A stretch of DNA of 64,000 nucleotides from an uncultured Bacteroidota bacterium (GTDB lineage Bacteria > Bacteroidota > Bacteroidia > Bacteroidales > UBA12077): positions 1 to 64,000 of the forward strand of contig CAJXLK010000011.1 in NCBI GenBank assembly GCA_913055635.1, given 5' to 3'. The translations under genes were made by a program, and so were the position numbers. The notes below the pieces were generated by a model. The model worked only from the letters and a program-made list of their open reading frames with translations, was not told the origin of the DNA and made no database searches. Shown here piece after piece: positions 1-10,046 of this stretch (the first letter of the stretch is position 1; every line of letters begins with the position of its first letter).

Positions 1-3000
1 TTATCAAATAAAGTTCCGCTGCTGATGGAAAGGTCTCCATTGATAGTTATATTCGTATTGCCATGTAATTTCACAGAATCGGAAGTATTCACCACCGCAT
101 GCTCAAGAAAAACATTGCCATTGATGTATTGGTTTTCGCCTGAACTGCTAAATGTTGTCGTATTTTCACCGGTGGTATAAGAACCGGAACCCATGGTATG
201 CAGGTTGCCGTTCAGGGTAATGTCATATCCGTTGGCATCGAAAACAGTACCATCATTGATGATCAGCGAATCCATGGTGATGGCCTGGGTGTAAACCAGG
301 GCCGTTTCGTTAGCCACTTCCACATTCTTTAACGGTATGTTGGAATAAATACCAATTGTATCATCAGCTGGAGTATCTCCGCTACCTATGGTAATGGTAG
401 CGCCGCCGGCCAGGGTATGAGTTTCCGGTTCCAGGTAAATTGCCGGCTGACTCTTTGACTGTGACTGGACTATGGTTAGATTCCCGCCGGTATAGGTGAA
501 GTCACTTCCATTAAGCACTTCAAAGACGGCACGTTCTGTAGTTGGAGCACCGTTTTTCCCCACAATAACTTTACCGCCTGTTTGTTTGTAGATAAGCTCA
601 CCTGAGCTGATACCGGTTTCTCTGCGGAGCTGAGCACCTACGCTAAGCGTAGAACTATCTTCTACGATAAGCTGGCCGGTACCACTCGAGGCATATTCAA
701 TATATCCATTGCTTTCCAGTCTAAACTCACTACTATCCTCCAATTGGAGTTTTCCGGCTAAATACAAGCCATTAGAACCGGTGATTCTTGCAGTAGCACC
801 TTTTCGTAAAATCAACGACGTTTCCTCAGGTATATCAAAATCGCCATAATCAGAGGAAGAAAGCGTAACGTCAATATCATCATGATTCAGCACAAGCACT
901 CCTTTTTCTAATAGCAGGGAAATCTCTGACTGATCCAAAGAAAACGGTGTATTTATTTTAACCGTATCATCTGTATTGTTTTTATCCACGATCAGTTTGT
1001 TCAAATCCACAGTTCCGTTGGTGGTAGCATTGAGTTCGGACAAGGAATCCCCTTTGAAGGTAAGATTTACGCCCCGGTTGTTGTCTTTTCTCAGGATTAA
1101 ATTCCCCGGGCCCACATGGATATCGTCTTCTACGTAAAGATCATGCGCTGTGTTGCCATCACCGCCGGGAGCCACCGTAATGCTGTCTCCGGCATTGTTC
1201 ATTTCAATTGTATTTTGAACCGTCATGGAGCGGGCCGGCCCATCATCCTGGAACAGCAGTTTGCCGGAATTGTCCAGGAAGACGCTATCTTCCACAACCA
1301 TATCGCCATTGGGGTTGTTGCTTAATGTTAAGGTAACCGGGTTGGCAGAATATCCTATTTTGAGGTTCTGCTGGACAAGTATATCGGCGTCGGGAAGGAT
1401 TTTGGTGCTGGCAGAAGTAGGATTTCCGGTAACCCATAAATCAGGAAAAGTTGTTTGATCATCTAAAATAGTATATGTAACCCCATAATACTCAAAGATG
1501 GCTGTATCATTATTAACAAAATTTCCATAATTGGCATCAGGAATATTCTCTGTAGAAGTACGGAATTTACCGCCTTTTTTGATGTCTGTAAAATCGTGCC
1601 CGATGGTGCTGTTGATATCCAAAACAGAGCCTGGTTTAATATAAATTTGACCTGCAGCTTGCCCATCATTATCTATATAAATGCTATCATTATCTCCTAT
1701 TATTACTAAATCTTCAACGCCAGGAGCAGTTGCAGGATAATTTTCAGTATTATGATCAGTTAAGGACCAAGAAGTATATTCATCCGAAGAAAACAAACCA
1801 CCAGGATTATAAGCTGTCCATTGACCTCCCCCATTATAGCTATAATAGGTACGATAACCTACAAAAGCCATATGCAAATCCTCCCACGCAGCAAGATATT
1901 CAGCAGTAGTCAAATCACCTTCTATCAAACCACGTTGTGGATATTCCAATACAGTAAAATTATCTTCACTACCAGGAAGAACCCACCACTGCCCTTCAAA
2001 ATTAAAATACATTTTCCAGCCATCAGCTGCCCAGCTACTGCTTATTTGCGAATGATATTCAAATTCCAGTGAAATGGCATCTTCATTTGCATCCTGAAAA
2101 CCCAAATCTTTAAAACCCGTTAATTCAGTTTGCCAATAATAGGACAATACATCGTAACCAAAATCAGGATTGGTTGCCGGATGCTCTTCAGGTATGGGTG
2201 TCACACGGTAGGATCCTGAGCCATTTAAACCGGTCCCGTCTATGATGACATTTACAGGAGTATACTTATCTCCATTGTCATCTGAACCAACTGGATAAAC
2301 AATTGTTTTGCCGGAATAATCCCCCGATAAACTAAAATTATACTGCAAGCCTTTATCGGATGCAATCCCGGCAGTTTTAATCATTAGACTACTTGAAAAG
2401 GTATTCGCAGAAAGAATTTCATCATCATCCACACTCATCAGATCTTCTCCAATATTCATAATGCCATTGGTAAGTGTAAACTTTCCGAAATAACTGTCTC
2501 CATTGAGCTGTCCTCCGCTTCCATTATTCAGTTCCGCATGCCCGATATAAGGACTACCCAGATTGGAGCTTTCAATGGTCTGAGTGGACGAGCCGTTTAA
2601 AATAATCCGGCCTGTGGAGGATGGTCTACCCAACGTATCCTGAACAAATACATTGTTGGCGATATGCATCAAATGGCTACCATAGTCCAGAACGCCCCGT
2701 TCCACACGTATGTTGTTTGCAACATTGGCAACGGTATTTCCGGGAGATGAAAAGGAAACCTGGTACTCCGAAGCGGTTTTATTAACAATCAGGTCATGAA
2801 AGTCCAAAGTTTGGCTGCCATTGGCAATGGTTATCACCGAATTTTTCTCCCCGTTAAACGTGGTGGTATTGTTTTGTGTAATATAAGCTGCATCAGAAGT
2901 ATTGGTTGAACCTAAGGTAAAATTGCCGCCAATGGCCACATCGTGATTACTTCCTGAGGCATTGAGTTCGGTATTGTCATCAATCAACAGGTTGTTGGAT

Positions 3001-6000
3001 ACGGTTAATGCAGTGTCTAGTAGTATTTCAGTTGTATTACTGCTATTTAATCTATGAATATCCATGTTCCAGAAATTCGCCTTGGAATGGAGCTTAAAGG
3101 TCTCCCCACCTCCGTCGATCTCAAATGTAATTTTTCCCCCTGTTACATTAGAATTGTCTTTATTACAATTGATATAAAAATCCGGTCTCGTTGAACTACC
3201 ACTCACCCCATTTACATCATTAAGGATCAGCTCTCCCCCGCTCATTTGAAAGACAGAGGATGGCTGGCCCAGGTCAAAAATGCCGTAACTGTCATTAATT
3301 CCACTGCCGGAATAAACTTTATCGCCCCTGAGTGTAACAGTTCCACCCGATTGAATGTATGAAAATTTTCCGCCGCCTGTCCAGGTACTTCTAAGCTGAG
3401 AAGCATCGACTGAACCTCCGGTTACTATGAGCTGGCCTGTTTCTACCGGGCGGTAAACAATTCCAAAGCTATTGCGCGTACCAAACGTACCGGCAGAAAT
3501 CTTAAACTCTCCAAGTATACCAAAACCCTGATGATCACTGCCGTCTTCTATTCCAGTTGCGCCAGATGGTACATTAGGTGAACCACTCAGCGCGGTACTA
3601 TAGACTTCTACATTGTCTCCGGCGATCCATAGAGCGCCGTATTCACCAATGGCATAGTCACCGTTGTCGCCACCATCGTTTCCTTCTGATAAGGTTGGAA
3701 TAATTACATTCCCGGCAGACAAATCCGGGACATTTTCATTGCCTCCGATTTTTAAGGTACCATGATAAATCCACAGTGCTTTCCGGACTTCAGGGTTGGT
3801 AGCTGAAAACGGATCTTCAAACCCACTAGTTATCCTACCCACGCTATTGGGCCCGTATAATTCAAAATCATCGGTTTCAGATGCGTGTAATTCAAGGGTA
3901 TAGGATTTATCCTTCCCTTTATCCACAATGAGAAAATAAAAATCGGTGTTGTTGTAGAGTTTGACAATATTGTCGGATTTGCCTTTAAACCTAGCTGTAA
4001 CTGCGCCGTTACCGGCAAATGAATCATAATGGGGAGCTGACAGGTTAGTAAAACGTATGGTTCCATGATTGGTCAGATCCCCATACATATTGAACTGATG
4101 GTAAAAGTCATGAAACTTTCCCTGCCCAGGTAAATTCGAGGCAATCACATAGTTGTCATCGGAATTAGGATCACCTGTTCCTACGGAAATTTCTCCGTCT
4201 GACTGAACTGTAACATCACCCAAAACAGTGGTCGTATATTTTACACCATCCGTGTCGTCGTTTATTTGAAAATCACCTGTACTGACTGTAAACTCATTGT
4301 TAACCGTCAGGTCATTCTTCAAAGTAATGGCATTGGACGGATCCGAAAGGTTGATGATCAGATCGTGGTAAGCCCGGTGTTCGGAGAGCGAATAGCCACC
4401 ACCTTTATACTCTACTATGCCGGAATTGATGAAATTGGTTGTATCGCCGGCAGGGAAATTGTCGGCTTCCAGATGAATCCTTCCTTCCCCGGAAATGCTG
4501 GTAAAATCGTGTCCGGATGTGCCGGCTCCTACATCCACCACCCCACCGCTTCTGATGGAAATATGTCCACACTCGCGGGTATCTTTGGTAATGTTAACCT
4601 GATCCCCGTTCAATACCACTACCGTATCGCTTTCACCAGGGATGGATTTGCTGTCGTTCAGCAATAAAGAACCGTCGGGGTCCTGGGTCCAGGTTGAATA
4701 TTCATCCCACGGTCCGCTCATAAAAGTATACCAGGTGGTGCTCCCATCAACCGAACTGTTCACCCTGTCATCGGTGCCCAGGGTATAGTATCCCTGTCCA
4801 GGATCATTTACCGTGAAAGCAATCTGGTCTTTATTTTCCAGACTGGCAGAGGATGAAACCACACTGAAATCTTCTGTTTGATTTTCACGGTGAAGCAACA
4901 CATAATCATCGGCCGAAGAAGGAGCCGATCCGTCGATGCCTTCGCTGAAATCAAAAGCAATTTTAACTTCCATGCCATCTAGATCGGCATCAGCAGTATC
5001 CAGATACCAGGTTCGGTTCCAGCGTTCCTGAGCACTAGTGGTTGAGATATCCCGGGTAGTGACCGAATCTATTGAATTGTTGTGGCCGATCAACGCAAAT
5101 TCCCCATTGTTAAAGCCTGATTGTTTACTGATATAAACACCCGCCGAGTTAGATTTCGTACTGGTGGCGCTTCCGTCGGAAGCCTGCCCGACACCGGCCA
5201 CATCAAAGTCAAAATCACCATCTACCGTATCCCCGCCATAAACATCACTGGCCCCGGCAAGGGGCAAATTATATTTGGCACTCAAATAATTCTCCACCAC
5301 GGTCCGCTGAGCAGCGTTCAGGGCAGAATTAAACACCAACACCTCAGCCATATGCCCCGACCAGCCATTGGTTGAAGTACCATCCCGGGTTCCCAGAAAC
5401 AGATCTGCCGCCCCGCTTACATCCAAACTGCCATCAGTGGTCTGGCTGTTGTGCCTTGCTCCGTCTACATAAAAAGTCTGCTCCGGGGCATTTACATCCA
5501 CTGTCGCCCCAATGATGTGATAGCGGTCGGTTATATCGGAAGTATCCTCCAATTGACCGCCGGAACGGTTCGGAAAACTGAAAGATGCACTGTCCTCGAG
5601 CTGCCCGAAAGCTACTGTACCCCCACTTCCAGACCAGTTGAACCAGGTTGTGCCTCCCCCACCTTTGGCCACAAAATAAAAAGTGTTGTTTTCGGAACTA
5701 AAAACATCACTGCCATCTACCGATGTGCTTTTTAATCCTGCATCATAACCGGAAAAATGAACACTTGGATGCTGATTCAATACATTGGACCGAAAGACAG
5801 GCTTTGTAGAACTGTTGACAAAATCAATCTCATTGCCGCTGTAATCATTCCAGGAAGATATCTCTTTGTAGGTATCGTACTTGACGTATTTATCGGAGCG
5901 CAACCACAACTTAAGCTCAGAACTTTCATCCAATGTTCCGACTCCTCCCGGTCCATCCTGCGCAGTTACATATACTCCTGAAAATAAAAATAATAATATT

Positions 6001-6038
6001 AAGAAAAATGGCTTAACAATCCTTAAAAATACCAACAT
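1..6038 (-). CDS. Giant secreted surface protein, LamG-like N-terminus plus beta-strand repeats (partial, C-terminus beyond window)
   Basis: The frame is open from the ATG at 6038 to the window edge, giving at least 2012 residues. The N-terminus has a typical signal peptide (MLVFLRIVKPFFLILLFLFS, cleavage near VTAQ). A concanavalin/LamG-like segment (about residues 30-240) follows, with phrases such as LKLWLRSDKYV and TFYVDGARHN. The rest is low-complexity beta-rich sequence with recurring patterns of the type SGG-x-VxxG and GxFxIS, as in extracellular beta-helix or adhesin-like proteins. Two homologous modules are recognisable: near residue 433 (SGPWDEYSTWTQDPDG) and near residue 1406 (GGQWTAYNPGG). 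Each leads into a GHDFT motif and a block ending in a Y-rich segment. In Bacteroidota such proteins are usually exported by the type IX system through a C-terminal sorting domain. That end is missing here, so the export route is inference. Role unknown; adhesion or polysaccharide binding is plausible. Confidence 0.85.
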   Translation of the reverse strand, partial: MLVFLRIVKPFFLILLFLFSGVYVTAQDGPGGVGTLDESSELKLWLRSDKYVKYDTYKEISSWNDYSGNEIDFVNSSTKPVFRSNVLNQHPSVHFSGYDAGLKSTSVDGSDVFSSENNTFYFVAKGGGGTTWFNWSGSGGTVAFGQLEDSASFSFPNRSGGQLEDTSDITDRYHIIGATVDVNAPEQTFYVDGARHNSQTTDGSLDVSGAADLFLGTRDGTSTNGWSGHMAEVLVFNSALNAAQRTVVENYLSAKYNLPLAGASDVYGGDTVDGDFDFDVAGVGQASDGSATSTKSNSAGVYISKQSGFNNGEFALIGHNNSIDSVTTRDISTTSAQERWNRTWYLDTADADLDGMEVKIAFDFSEGIDGSAPSSADDYVLLHRENQTEDFSVVSSSASLENKDQIAFTVNDPGQGYYTLGTDDRVNSSVDGSTTWYTFMSGPWDEYSTWTQDPDGSLLLNDSKSIPGESDTVVVLNGDQVNITKDTRECGHISIRSGGVVDVGAGTSGHDFTSISGEGRIHLEADNFPAGDTTNFINSGIVEYKGGGYSLSEHRAYHDLIINLSDPSNAITLKNDLTVNNEFTVSTGDFQINDDTDGVKYTTTVLGDVTVQSDGEISVGTGDPNSDDNYVIASNLPGQGKFHDFYHQFNMYGDLTNHGTIRFTNLSAPHYDSFAGNGAVTARFKGKSDNIVKLYNNTDFYFLIVDKGKDKSYTLELHASETDDFELYGPNSVGRITSGFEDPFSATNPEVRKALWIYHGTLKIGGNENVPDLSAGNVIIPTLSEGNDGGDNGDYAIGEYGALWIAGDNVEVYSTALSGSPNVPSGATGIEDGSDHQGFGILGEFKISAGTFGTRNSFGIVYRPVETGQLIVTGGSVDASQLRSTWTGGGKFSYIQSGGTVTLRGDKVYSGSGINDSYGIFDLGQPSSVFQMSGGELILNDVNGVSGSSTRPDFYINCNKDNSNVTGGKITFEIDGGGETFKLHSKANFWNMDIHRLNSSNTTEILLDTALTVSNNLLIDDNTELNASGSNHDVAIGGNFTLGSTNTSDAAYITQNNTTTFNGEKNSVITIANGSQTLDFHDLIVNKTASEYQVSFSSPGNTVANVANNIRVERGVLDYGSHLMHIANNVFVQDTLGRPSSTGRIILNGSSTQTIESSNLGSPYIGHAELNNGSGGQLNGDSYFGKFTLTNGIMNIGEDLMSVDDDEILSANTFSSSLMIKTAGIASDKGLQYNFSLSGDYSGKTIVYPVGSDDNGDKYTPVNVIIDGTGLNGSGSYRVTPIPEEHPATNPDFGYDVLSYYWQTELTGFKDLGFQDANEDAISLEFEYHSQISSSWAADGWKMYFNFEGQWWVLPGSEDNFTVLEYPQRGLIEGDLTTAEYLAAWEDLHMAFVGYRTYYSYNGGGQWTAYNPGGLFSSDEYTSWSLTDHNTENYPATAPGVEDLVIIGDNDSIYIDNDGQAAGQIYIKPGSVLDINSTIGHDFTDIKKGGKFRTSTENIPDANYGNFVNNDTAIFEYYGVTYTILDDQTTFPDLWVTGNPTSASTKILPDADILVQQNLKIGYSANPVTLTLSNNPNGDMVVEDSVFLDNSGKLLFQDDGPARSMTVQNTIEMNNAGDSITVAPGGDGNTAHDLYVEDDIHVGPGNLILRKDNNRGVNLTFKGDSLSELNATTNGTVDLNKLIVDKNNTDDTVKINTPFSLDQSEISLLLEKGVLVLNHDDIDVTLSSSDYGDFDIPEETSLILRKGATARITGSNGLYLAGKLQLEDSSEFRLESNGYIEYASSGTGQLIVEDSSTLSVGAQLRRETGISSGELIYKQTGGKVIVGKNGAPTTERAVFEVLNGSDFTYTGGNLTIVQSQSKSQPAIYLEPETHTLAGGATITIGSGDTPADDTIGIYSNIPLKNVEVANETALVYTQAITMDSLIINDGTVFDANGYDITLNGNLHTMGSGSYTTGENTTTFSSSGENQYINGNVFLEHAVVNTSDSVKLHGNTNITINGDLSISSGTLFD

Positions 6039-6481
6039 TTAATCCACATTTTAGGAGATCATTATACTTTAATAATTACAAAAAGATTCATTCTAAAAGT
6101 GATATTTTACAATCTTTTGATAAAATGAAGCCTCATTTTCGCGAACAAATCTATGATTTATATAAATACCGTGAACCATTCTTTTAAGCCTTCTATTCGG
6201 CCAAATGCGATCTACCCGGCATCCCTTTGAGCAAGTACTCCCCTGGTGAGCTGGGAAAATAATGGTGGATTATTTACCTAAGTTTTAAATATCGGGGAAG
6301 GTGAACCTATTCCAGAGTAATTAACAATATAACCGGGAATTGATCAACCAACACCTTAACGCCCTTTTTTTATAGGCTATGCTTCTCATAACCGTATTAT
6401 GAGTGATAAGCCTAAATCAAAGGCAATCAATTAAAAAGGGGGGTTGCCAGTAGGATGGTCCCTGGTATTGATAGCGGTCTG
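6039..6481. other. AT-rich intergenic region without a gene
   Basis: This stretch of about 440 bases lies between the start of the giant surface gene and the end of the next minus-strand gene. I see no credible coding frame. The promoter of the surface gene should lie in 6040-6150 on the minus strand, but no confident motif was found. The only clear structure is an interrupted palindrome at 6373-6414. Confidence 0.6.
6373..6414. repeat. Interrupted inverted repeat
   Basis: Outer arms TAGGCT (6373-6378) and AGCCTA (6409-6414) enclose inner arms CTCATAA (6385-6391) and TTATGAG (6397-6403) with a 5-base loop. On neither strand is the stem followed by a T run (the T run at 6365-6371 precedes it on the plus strand), so it is not a standard rho-independent terminator. 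It could act as a 3' processing hairpin or be incidental. Confidence 0.45.
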
Positions 6482-6748
6482 TTAGTGCTCCATGCTGATG
6501 AAAGACTCAAACTCCGGGAAAAATTTGTTGATCACCTTTAAATCAAAACTCGACATGATCGATTCCTTCGGCTCCCTTTCCAGCAAAAATTCAAACGATT
6601 TCTTGATCAGCTCTTCCTTGGATATGATGTTACCAGATAACTTCTTATGGTATTGATCATCAAGTGTTACCTGATGGGCCGAACCCGAGCCCCCTTCCTC
6701 AACCTTTACCTGAAAAGTGTTTTCGTCTTGTTTCGTTACTCTAACCAT
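6482..6748 (-). CDS. Small conserved hypothetical protein (88 aa)
   Basis: The frame is open further upstream, but the ATG at 6748 (MVRVTKQDENTFQVKVEE) is the best start. It begins the well-behaved part of the protein and gives 88 residues; the upstream extension looks like read-through of non-coding DNA. The protein is soluble and charged, with an N-terminal beta hairpin-like section, a central KLSGNIISKEELIKKSFEFL segment and a C-terminal segment with LLEREPKESIMSSFDL. I recall similar small proteins of unknown function in diverse bacteria. No catalytic motif or metal site is visible. It is a single gene facing the divergent membrane protease gene, whose ATG lies about 190 bases away. Function unknown. 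Confidence 0.7.
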   Translation of the reverse strand: MVRVTKQDENTFQVKVEEGGSGSAHQVTLDDQYHKKLSGNIISKEELIKKSFEFLLEREPKESIMSSFDLKVINKFFPEFESFISMEH

Positions 6749-6758
6749 ACGATCGTGG

Positions 6759-6776
6759 ATTTTGGCATTCCAAAAT
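6759..6776. promoter_or_regulatory. Perfect short palindrome just upstream of a start codon
   Basis: ATTTTGG, a 4-base loop, then CCAAAAT lie 10 bases upstream of the ATG of the small minus-strand gene. This could be an operator or a translation-modulating hairpin. A 7-bp palindrome in AT-rich DNA can also arise by chance. Confidence 0.3.
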
Positions 6777-6938
6777 TGATTTGACAATGCTGTTTGTCCA
6801 AAGGTAAGGGTTGTTCTGCAAAATTGCAATTGATTAATAACCCGGGGAAAAGGCTTGAAAAAAAAATTTTCTGCGGCCATTTAAATAAAGGCTAAATTAT
6901 TGGCTATATTTGGTTTGATAAAAGACAAAAAGGGGCCA

Positions 6939-7745
6939 ATGGAGCAGGGTAAGACATATCTGATCATATTTGCAATCATTCTTATCCTGGTTATCGCAGG
7001 AAGCATTAAAAGGAGATTTCATCCCGCCAAGTTTGCCCTGAGCATCATCGCTCTTTTTTTTATTCCGGGGCTGATTCTGGCATTCTGGCATGGCCTGTTG
7101 CTGGTTGTCACGTATAAAAACATTTGGTTGCCCCTGTTCATCGGGCTCATAGCAGGGGTCATCCTATACCACCTGGTACTCAAACGCCTTTTTGGATTCT
7201 CAACCTTTGAACATGAACTCTCCCATGCCCTTGTCGCCCTGTTCTTTCTGAGAAGAATCAAAAAGTTTGTGGTCACCAGAAACAACGGAGGCTACGTAGA
7301 ACATTCCCATGGTTTTGGCGGTGAAGTGGGCAACCATTTTGTCTCGCTGGGTCCCTACTTCCTTCCTACCTTTACATTGATCTCAGTGTTGCTCAGACCC
7401 TTTCTACCGGTGGAATGGTTCCCCTGGTTCGATGTATGGATCGGAATCACCTTTTCCTACCAGACCATGAACAACCTGGATGAATTAAAAGACAACTGGA
7501 CCAGGAAAGGATTCAGATTGGCCGGCTCCGGTGATTACACAAAAACCGACATCGGCCGGGAGGGTTATATTTTTTCATTTATCATGATTATCGCCCTGAA
7601 ACTGCTTTTAATCAGCTTGCTGATGTTCATCCTGGTAAAAGGTTATCCTGCCTTCCGGGAGTGGTTAATCATCATCTGGAGCGAAAGCCTCGATTTTTTC
7701 CGGCCCGTCTTCACCGAAATGTTCTATTACCTAAAGCATATCTAA
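6939..7745 (+). CDS. Membrane-embedded M50-like zinc metalloprotease family protein
   Basis: This is a polytopic membrane protein of 268 aa with hydrophobic segments at about residues 8-25, 32-58, 62-82, 100-110, 135-180 and 205-235. The motif EHELSHALVA places an HExxH zinc site at H92, E93 and H96, at the edge of a membrane segment as in site-2-protease-like M50 peptidases. A later GPYFLP-type stretch fits the same fold. The frame extends to a TTG at 6900, but the ATG at 6939 follows a GA-rich AAAGGGG stretch and is preferred. No PDZ domain is seen, so a role in regulated intramembrane proteolysis is not established. The gene stands alone on the plus strand. The substrate is unknown and protease activity is inferred from the motif only. 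Confidence 0.7.
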   Translation: MEQGKTYLIIFAIILILVIAGSIKRRFHPAKFALSIIALFFIPGLILAFWHGLLLVVTYKNIWLPLFIGLIAGVILYHLVLKRLFGFSTFEHELSHALVALFFLRRIKKFVVTRNNGGYVEHSHGFGGEVGNHFVSLGPYFLPTFTLISVLLRPFLPVEWFPWFDVWIGITFSYQTMNNLDELKDNWTRKGFRLAGSGDYTKTDIGREGYIFSFIMIIALKLLLISLLMFILVKGYPAFREWLIIIWSESLDFFRPVFTEMFYYLKHI

Positions 7746-8052
7746 TCTCATTGATCGCGAACCATTCGGTAAATATCATACCTAAAAAGGTTTACCCTTG
7801 CAAAAGCACCATGTCAAATGAAGGCTCCATTCATAAAAGCAAAAAAAAGGGGTTTTCAAGGAGAAACAACCTTCTGCAAGGGAACAAACGAAAAAAGGGG
7901 AAACCCCTTATTGAAAGGCATTTCCCCAAGTAGCAGCAAATTGTTATTGATTCAATCATTAAAGTTAACCATCGTATTTTTCAATATCAAACAATTTCCA
8001 AAAAATACGAAAAAACACCTACCTTTCAATCCATTCCATCCAAATCTCCATA
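7746..8052. other. Convergent intergenic region, no gene seen
   Basis: This is about 300 bases between the 3' ends of two convergent genes. Open frames here have no protein-like composition. A small perfect hairpin (AAGGGG, AAA, CCCCTT at 7895-7909) could contribute to termination, but no T run follows it. Confidence 0.5.
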
Positions 8053-9066
8053 TCAGGGCAGGATGAGCCGGATCACATCCAATCCTTCCAGAACAACCCA
8101 CACCACGAAAACGATGTAAAATCCCAGCAATATCCAGTTTTCCTTTTTGGACAGGGTTAACCGGGTTCTCAAAAAGGTGAACAACATGATGGTGGCCAGG
8201 GTCAATATGCCCATCAGGGGGGCCGCCACACGGTAATCGACCTCTGTACTGCCGGCAATCATGATGCCGGCGGGAACGGCGATCAGCAAATCAAAAATAT
8301 TGCTGCCCAGCACATTCGATACACTGGGTATGCCCTGTCCTTTTCTTGCCATGCGGATGCTAACTATGGTATCGGGCAGGCTTGTAACAGCCGCCACCAC
8401 AGTGATTCCCCAGATGAAGCTGGGGGTGTTGAAATAATCGCCCAGAAAGATGCAGGAACGCACCAGGCCTTCCACCCCGACCAAAACCAGGGCCAGACTC
8501 AGTGTCAGCAGCCCCCATTGTTTGCCGATCTTGACCCCCTGAGGCCTTTCCTGGTGAACATCCTGAACCTCCATTTGCTGAATGAACAGGTACAGGCCAT
8601 ACAAAAGAATCGGAATCAGGGCCATCGGCCGGGAAATGACACCGGTCAGCGCCTTGCCTTCCACCGGCAAATAGATCACCGCAAAAGAAAAGGTGATCAG
8701 CAAAACCGCCACCGAAATGATATAAAACTGGGCATCCTTGTATATCAACTCTTTGTTGGTCCGGATGAGTTTTGAGGAAAAAATGCCGGATAAAGCCGGG
8801 ATAACCAATATGTTGAAAATGGCCGACCCGATCACCGTGGACAACCCCAACTCAAAATCCCCGTGCAAAGCCGTTGACAAAACAGCACCCGACAACTCCG
8901 GAAAACTGCTGCCAATGGCCACCACTACCGCCCCGTGAACGGCAGGAGGCAAACCGTAATAGGCACTGATCCGCTCGGCAGAGCTTTCCAGTAAAACACT
9001 ACCCCTCCATATGATGGCCGAGGCAACCCCGATAACAATCAGATATAACAAAAGATCAGACATCAT
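8053..9066 (-). CDS. Sodium/calcium exchanger-type antiporter (CaCA family)
   Basis: This is a ten-helix-like membrane protein with two internally related alpha repeats. Repeat 1 contains AIGSSFPELSGAVLS and GLSTVIGSAIFNILVIPAL. Repeat 2 contains AAVTSLPDTIVSIRMA and NVLGSNIFDLLIAVP. The GS-S-x-PE and GSNIFD motifs are the cation-binding signatures of the CaCA family, so the protein probably exchanges Ca2+ for Na+ or H+ across the inner membrane. The frame starts at 9144, but the ATG pair at 9066/9063 (MMSDLLLYLIVIGV) places the first helix at the N-terminus, as is usual, and gives about 338 residues. A charged cytosolic loop (EVQDVHQERPQGVKIGKQ) separates the halves. The ion specificity cannot be read from sequence. 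Confidence 0.85.
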   Translation of the reverse strand: MMSDLLLYLIVIGVASAIIWRGSVLLESSAERISAYYGLPPAVHGAVVVAIGSSFPELSGAVLSTALHGDFELGLSTVIGSAIFNILVIPALSGIFSSKLIRTNKELIYKDAQFYIISVAVLLITFSFAVIYLPVEGKALTGVISRPMALIPILLYGLYLFIQQMEVQDVHQERPQGVKIGKQWGLLTLSLALVLVGVEGLVRSCIFLGDYFNTPSFIWGITVVAAVTSLPDTIVSIRMARKGQGIPSVSNVLGSNIFDLLIAVPAGIMIAGSTEVDYRVAAPLMGILTLATIMLFTFLRTRLTLSKKENWILLGFYIVFVVWVVLEGLDVIRLILP

Positions 9067-9321
9067 TTCTGTGTTTTTCAGTATAAAAAGTGAAACGTCA
9101 ACCCCTAAAAACACCGGGGTTACAAAGTTCAACCAAAAACCCAATCAAATATATGGAGAAATTTGAAACAAAAAAATCCAGGTCGATTAAGGCATGCATT
9201 TATCGGGGGTGATGGTTTGTCTATAGTACTGTGCGATAACTTCTTATTGTAAGATGGCCGAATATGAGGATATGAATCACCAGGCAATTGAAAGAAAAAT
9301 CGACGCTTTGTCCCCCATGCA

Positions 9322-9353
9322 TTTGACGTTGGAATGGTAAATGATTACCTTTG
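9322..9353 (+). promoter_or_regulatory. Bacteroidota-type promoter for the MBL-fold gene
   Basis: TTTG at 9322-9325 and TACCTTTG at 9346-9353 are separated by 20 bases. This matches the -33 TTTG and -7 TAnnTTTG consensus known for Bacteroides-type housekeeping sigma factors. Transcription would begin near 9360, about 30 bases before the ATG at 9389. Confidence 0.6.
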
Positions 9354-9388
9354 TTCTGGGAATATTCTCATAAAACTGAAACAGCCCT

Positions 9389-10027
9389 ATGAAAATTACC
9401 ATACTTTACGACAACACGGCATTCAAAAATGACTTGACCCCCGACTGGGGTTTTTCAGCCCTGGTCGAAGCCCATGGCCGAACCCTGCTGTTCGATACCG
9501 GAGCTGAAGGCTCTGTACTTCTCGGTAACATGCAAAAACTGGGGGTTCAGCCTGAAAGCATAGAAGAGGTATTCATTTCCCACAACCATTTTGATCATCT
9601 GGGGGGCCTTTCGGAATTTTTAAGCAAAAACCGGAAGGTGGATATATATGTTCCCCCTACCGTACGGGGCATTCACAATGCCCATAAAATTACAAGGCTG
9701 GAGAAACCCACCAGGCTGCACGACCATTTCTTTTCCACCGGTGAACTCGACCACATTGAACAATCCCTTGCGGTAGAAACTGACAAGGGACTGGTGCTGG
9801 TGGTGGGCTGTTCGCATCCGCCCATGGATCAAATCCTCTCGGCTGCCTCCCGGTTTGGCACCCTGTATGGAATTGTTGGAGGGCTCCACGGGTTTCGGGA
9901 ATTCGAGCTGTTTGAAAACCTCCAGCTGATTTGCCCCACCCACTGCACCCAGCATATCGGGGAAATAAAAAGTCGTTATCCCGACCACTACTTGGAAGGC
10001 GGTGCCGGAAAAGTCATTGAGATTTAA
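9389..10027 (+). CDS. MBL-fold metallo-hydrolase
   Basis: This metallo-beta-lactamase-fold protein has 212 aa. The metal motif SHNHFDHLGG gives H65, H67, D69 and H70. Further ligands are probably in GCSHPPMD (H142 region), GGLHGF and the late PTHCTQHIGE motif. The THCT/GGAGKVIEI ending is characteristic of the subgroup often annotated as 7,8-dihydropterin-6-yl-methyl-4-(beta-D-ribofuranosyl)aminobenzene 5'-phosphate synthase-like. That annotation is generic and the true substrate is unknown. No signal peptide is seen, so the protein is cytosolic. It is followed after 19 bases by a small zinc-ribbon gene, so the two may be co-transcribed from the promoter at 9322. Confidence 0.85.
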   Translation: MKITILYDNTAFKNDLTPDWGFSALVEAHGRTLLFDTGAEGSVLLGNMQKLGVQPESIEEVFISHNHFDHLGGLSEFLSKNRKVDIYVPPTVRGIHNAHKITRLEKPTRLHDHFFSTGELDHIEQSLAVETDKGLVLVVGCSHPPMDQILSAASRFGTLYGIVGGLHGFREFELFENLQLICPTHCTQHIGEIKSRYPDHYLEGGAGKVIEI

Positions 10028-10046
10028 CCTGTAAAAACCACCCGCC

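Noticed and set aside
6373-6414. Terminator of the giant surface gene or of the next gene
   Set aside because: Neither strand has a T run after the stem, and the position is upstream of the surface gene.
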